Shown piece by piece: positions 63,088-64,000 of a stretch of DNA of 64,000 nucleotides. The notes beneath the pieces are model-generated. The model saw only the letters and a list, made by a program, of their open reading frames with translations. It ran no database searches and was not told where the DNA came from. Both the position numbers and the translations under genes were made by a program. The first letter of the stretch is position 1; each line of letters starts with the position of its first letter. Location: contig CAYJLF010000001.1 of assembly GCA_964371055.1 (NCBI GenBank), positions 186,001 to 250,000 on the forward strand, read 5' to 3'. The DNA is from CAYJLF01 sp964371055 (GTDB lineage Bacteria > Eisenbacteria > RBG-16-71-46 > CAIMUX01).

Positions 63088-64000
63088 ATGCCGGAAGCAT
63101 ACAATCAGAGCCGCGAGGAGCAGAACGTGATGGGCTCGCCGCGTCGCATCCTGGTCGTGGACGACGAGGAGCCGATCCGCAAGGGTCTCGCCCGGATCGT
63201 CACCCTGATGGGTCATCAGGTCGAACTCGCAGCCGATGCCGAGGACGGCCTCACGCGGGCCCTCGCGGCCCCGCCGGACCTGATCATCACCGATCTGCAC
63301 CTTCCGGGACGGAGCGGCCTCGATCTCATCAGCGATCTCATCGAGCGAGGAGTCGACGCGACCGTGCTGGTGTTGACCGCCCACGGCACGATCGAGACCG
63401 CGATCGAGGCGACGCGGCGCGGGGTGTACGACTACCTCACCAAGCCGGTCGATCCCGAACGCCTGCAGACGGTGATCCTCAAGGGACTCGAACGATCGGC
63501 CATGCGGCAGGAAGTGCTGCTGCTGCGCCGGGAGATGGTGCGCAGCGGCCGCCTGCAGAAGCTCGTGGGCAAGAGCCCGTCCATGCTCGAGCTCTACCGG
63601 ATGATCGAGCAGATCGCCCCTTCGAACGCCCCGGTGCTCATCACCGGCGAGAGCGGCACGGGCAAGGAGCTGGTCGCCCGCGCCATCCACAATCTGAGCA
63701 CGCGAACGGCCAGCCGGTTCGTCCCGATCAGCTGCGCGGCGATCCCCGAGACACTCCTCGAGGACGAAATCCTGGGGCATGAGAAGGGCGCGTTCACTTC
63801 GGCCTCGTCCTCCCGCGCCGGTGTCTTCGAACTGGCCGATCGCGGCACTCTCTTCCTGGACGAGATCGCGGAGATGCCGGCCAGTCTGCAGAGCAAGCTG
63901 CTCCGGGTGCTCGAGGAGCGTCGCGTGCGCCGCATCGGAGGAGAGCGGGAGTTCCCGATCGACGTCCGGGTGCTGGCCGCGACCAACGCGCAGATCGTCC
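63088..64000 (+). CDS. NtrC-type sigma-54-dependent response regulator, 3' end outside window (partial)
   Basis: 304 codons are visible before the edge. Residues 20-125 form a receiver domain with D25, D26, the phosphorylated D69 (LIITDLHLPG), T97 and K119. From about residue 145 the AAA+ domain follows, with Walker A TGESGTGKE and Walker B GTLFLDEIAEM. The sigma-54 contact loop reads GAFTSA instead of the canonical GAFTGA. Such proteins activate sigma-54 promoters after phosphorylation by a partner kinase; no kinase is in the window. Start: ATG at 63088 with GAGGAG just before. The DNA-binding C-terminus is not visible. Confidence 0.93.
   Translation, partial: MPEAYNQSREEQNVMGSPRRILVVDDEEPIRKGLARIVTLMGHQVELAADAEDGLTRALAAPPDLIITDLHLPGRSGLDLISDLIERGVDATVLVLTAHGTIETAIEATRRGVYDYLTKPVDPERLQTVILKGLERSAMRQEVLLLRREMVRSGRLQKLVGKSPSMLELYRMIEQIAPSNAPVLITGESGTGKELVARAIHNLSTRTASRFVPISCAAIPETLLEDEILGHEKGAFTSASSSRAGVFELADRGTLFLDEIAEMPASLQSKLLRVLEERRVRRIGGEREFPIDVRVLAATNAQIV

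Noticed and set aside
1..64000. tRNA, rRNA, CRISPR or insertion sequences
   Set aside because: None was recognised by reading; a dedicated scan was not possible here.

Overview
This is a high-GC, gene-dense bacterial window from an assembled, probably metagenomic, contig: it holds one run of 100 Ns and genes run off both ends. No rRNA, tRNA, CRISPR array, insertion sequence or phage gene was seen. Several secreted proteins end in a FlgD-like beta-sandwich tail (an R-P-N-P or similar start, then D-x-x-G-R-x-V, A-G-x-H and W-D-G motifs). Others carry dockerin, cohesin or HAF repeats. With the high GC, this mix suggests a high-GC member of the FCB superphylum such as Candidatus Eisenbacteria. 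That placement is inference from domain style; no marker gene was compared.

Layout. Positions 1-6831 (minus strand) hold a tight four-gene cluster: a cohesin-repeat exported protein, a cohesin/TPR lipoprotein, a dockerin-bearing subtilisin and an M6-type protease (cut by the window edge). Positions 6982-11393 carry tsaD, a DUF302 gene, two small or secreted unknowns and a PBP4-type peptidase. Positions 11423-13360 encode an unusual four-fold repeat protein, divergent from the aldolase/DUF362/membrane spermidine-synthase-like run (13601-18325). Positions 18353-29260 are rich in membrane proteins: three large GT-C-like or unknown membrane proteins, a NatAB-like ABC exporter and a Gate-domain protein, with an FAD oxidoreductase among them. 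Positions 29365-31803 contain an aminotransferase and an SPFH/ribbon-helix-helix pair with a 26-bp near-palindrome at its promoter. Positions 31902-38617 hold a glycan-degradation pair: a GH29-DUF4838 fusion and a GH3 with PA14.

From 38763 on come a beta-propeller surface protein, an acyl-CoA ligase, a zinc-ribbon membrane protein and an NCS2 purine permease. Two tandem paralogous HEXXH metalloproteases follow (45654-51878), then fabH-copA and a MntA/HepT toxin-antitoxin pair. Next is a HAF-repeat protein interrupted by an in-frame TGA. The window ends with a class V aminotransferase, a TM1266-like regulator, a DinB protein, a polysaccharide deacetylase lipoprotein, galT and the first 304 codons of an NtrC-type response regulator.

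The biology suggested is a heterotroph that exports proteases and glycosidases to its surface, with many proteins of unknown function. The best candidates for something undescribed are the cohesin/dockerin protease operon, the SPFH-RHH operon with its operator-like palindrome, and the DSHS/DWN tandem-repeat protein.
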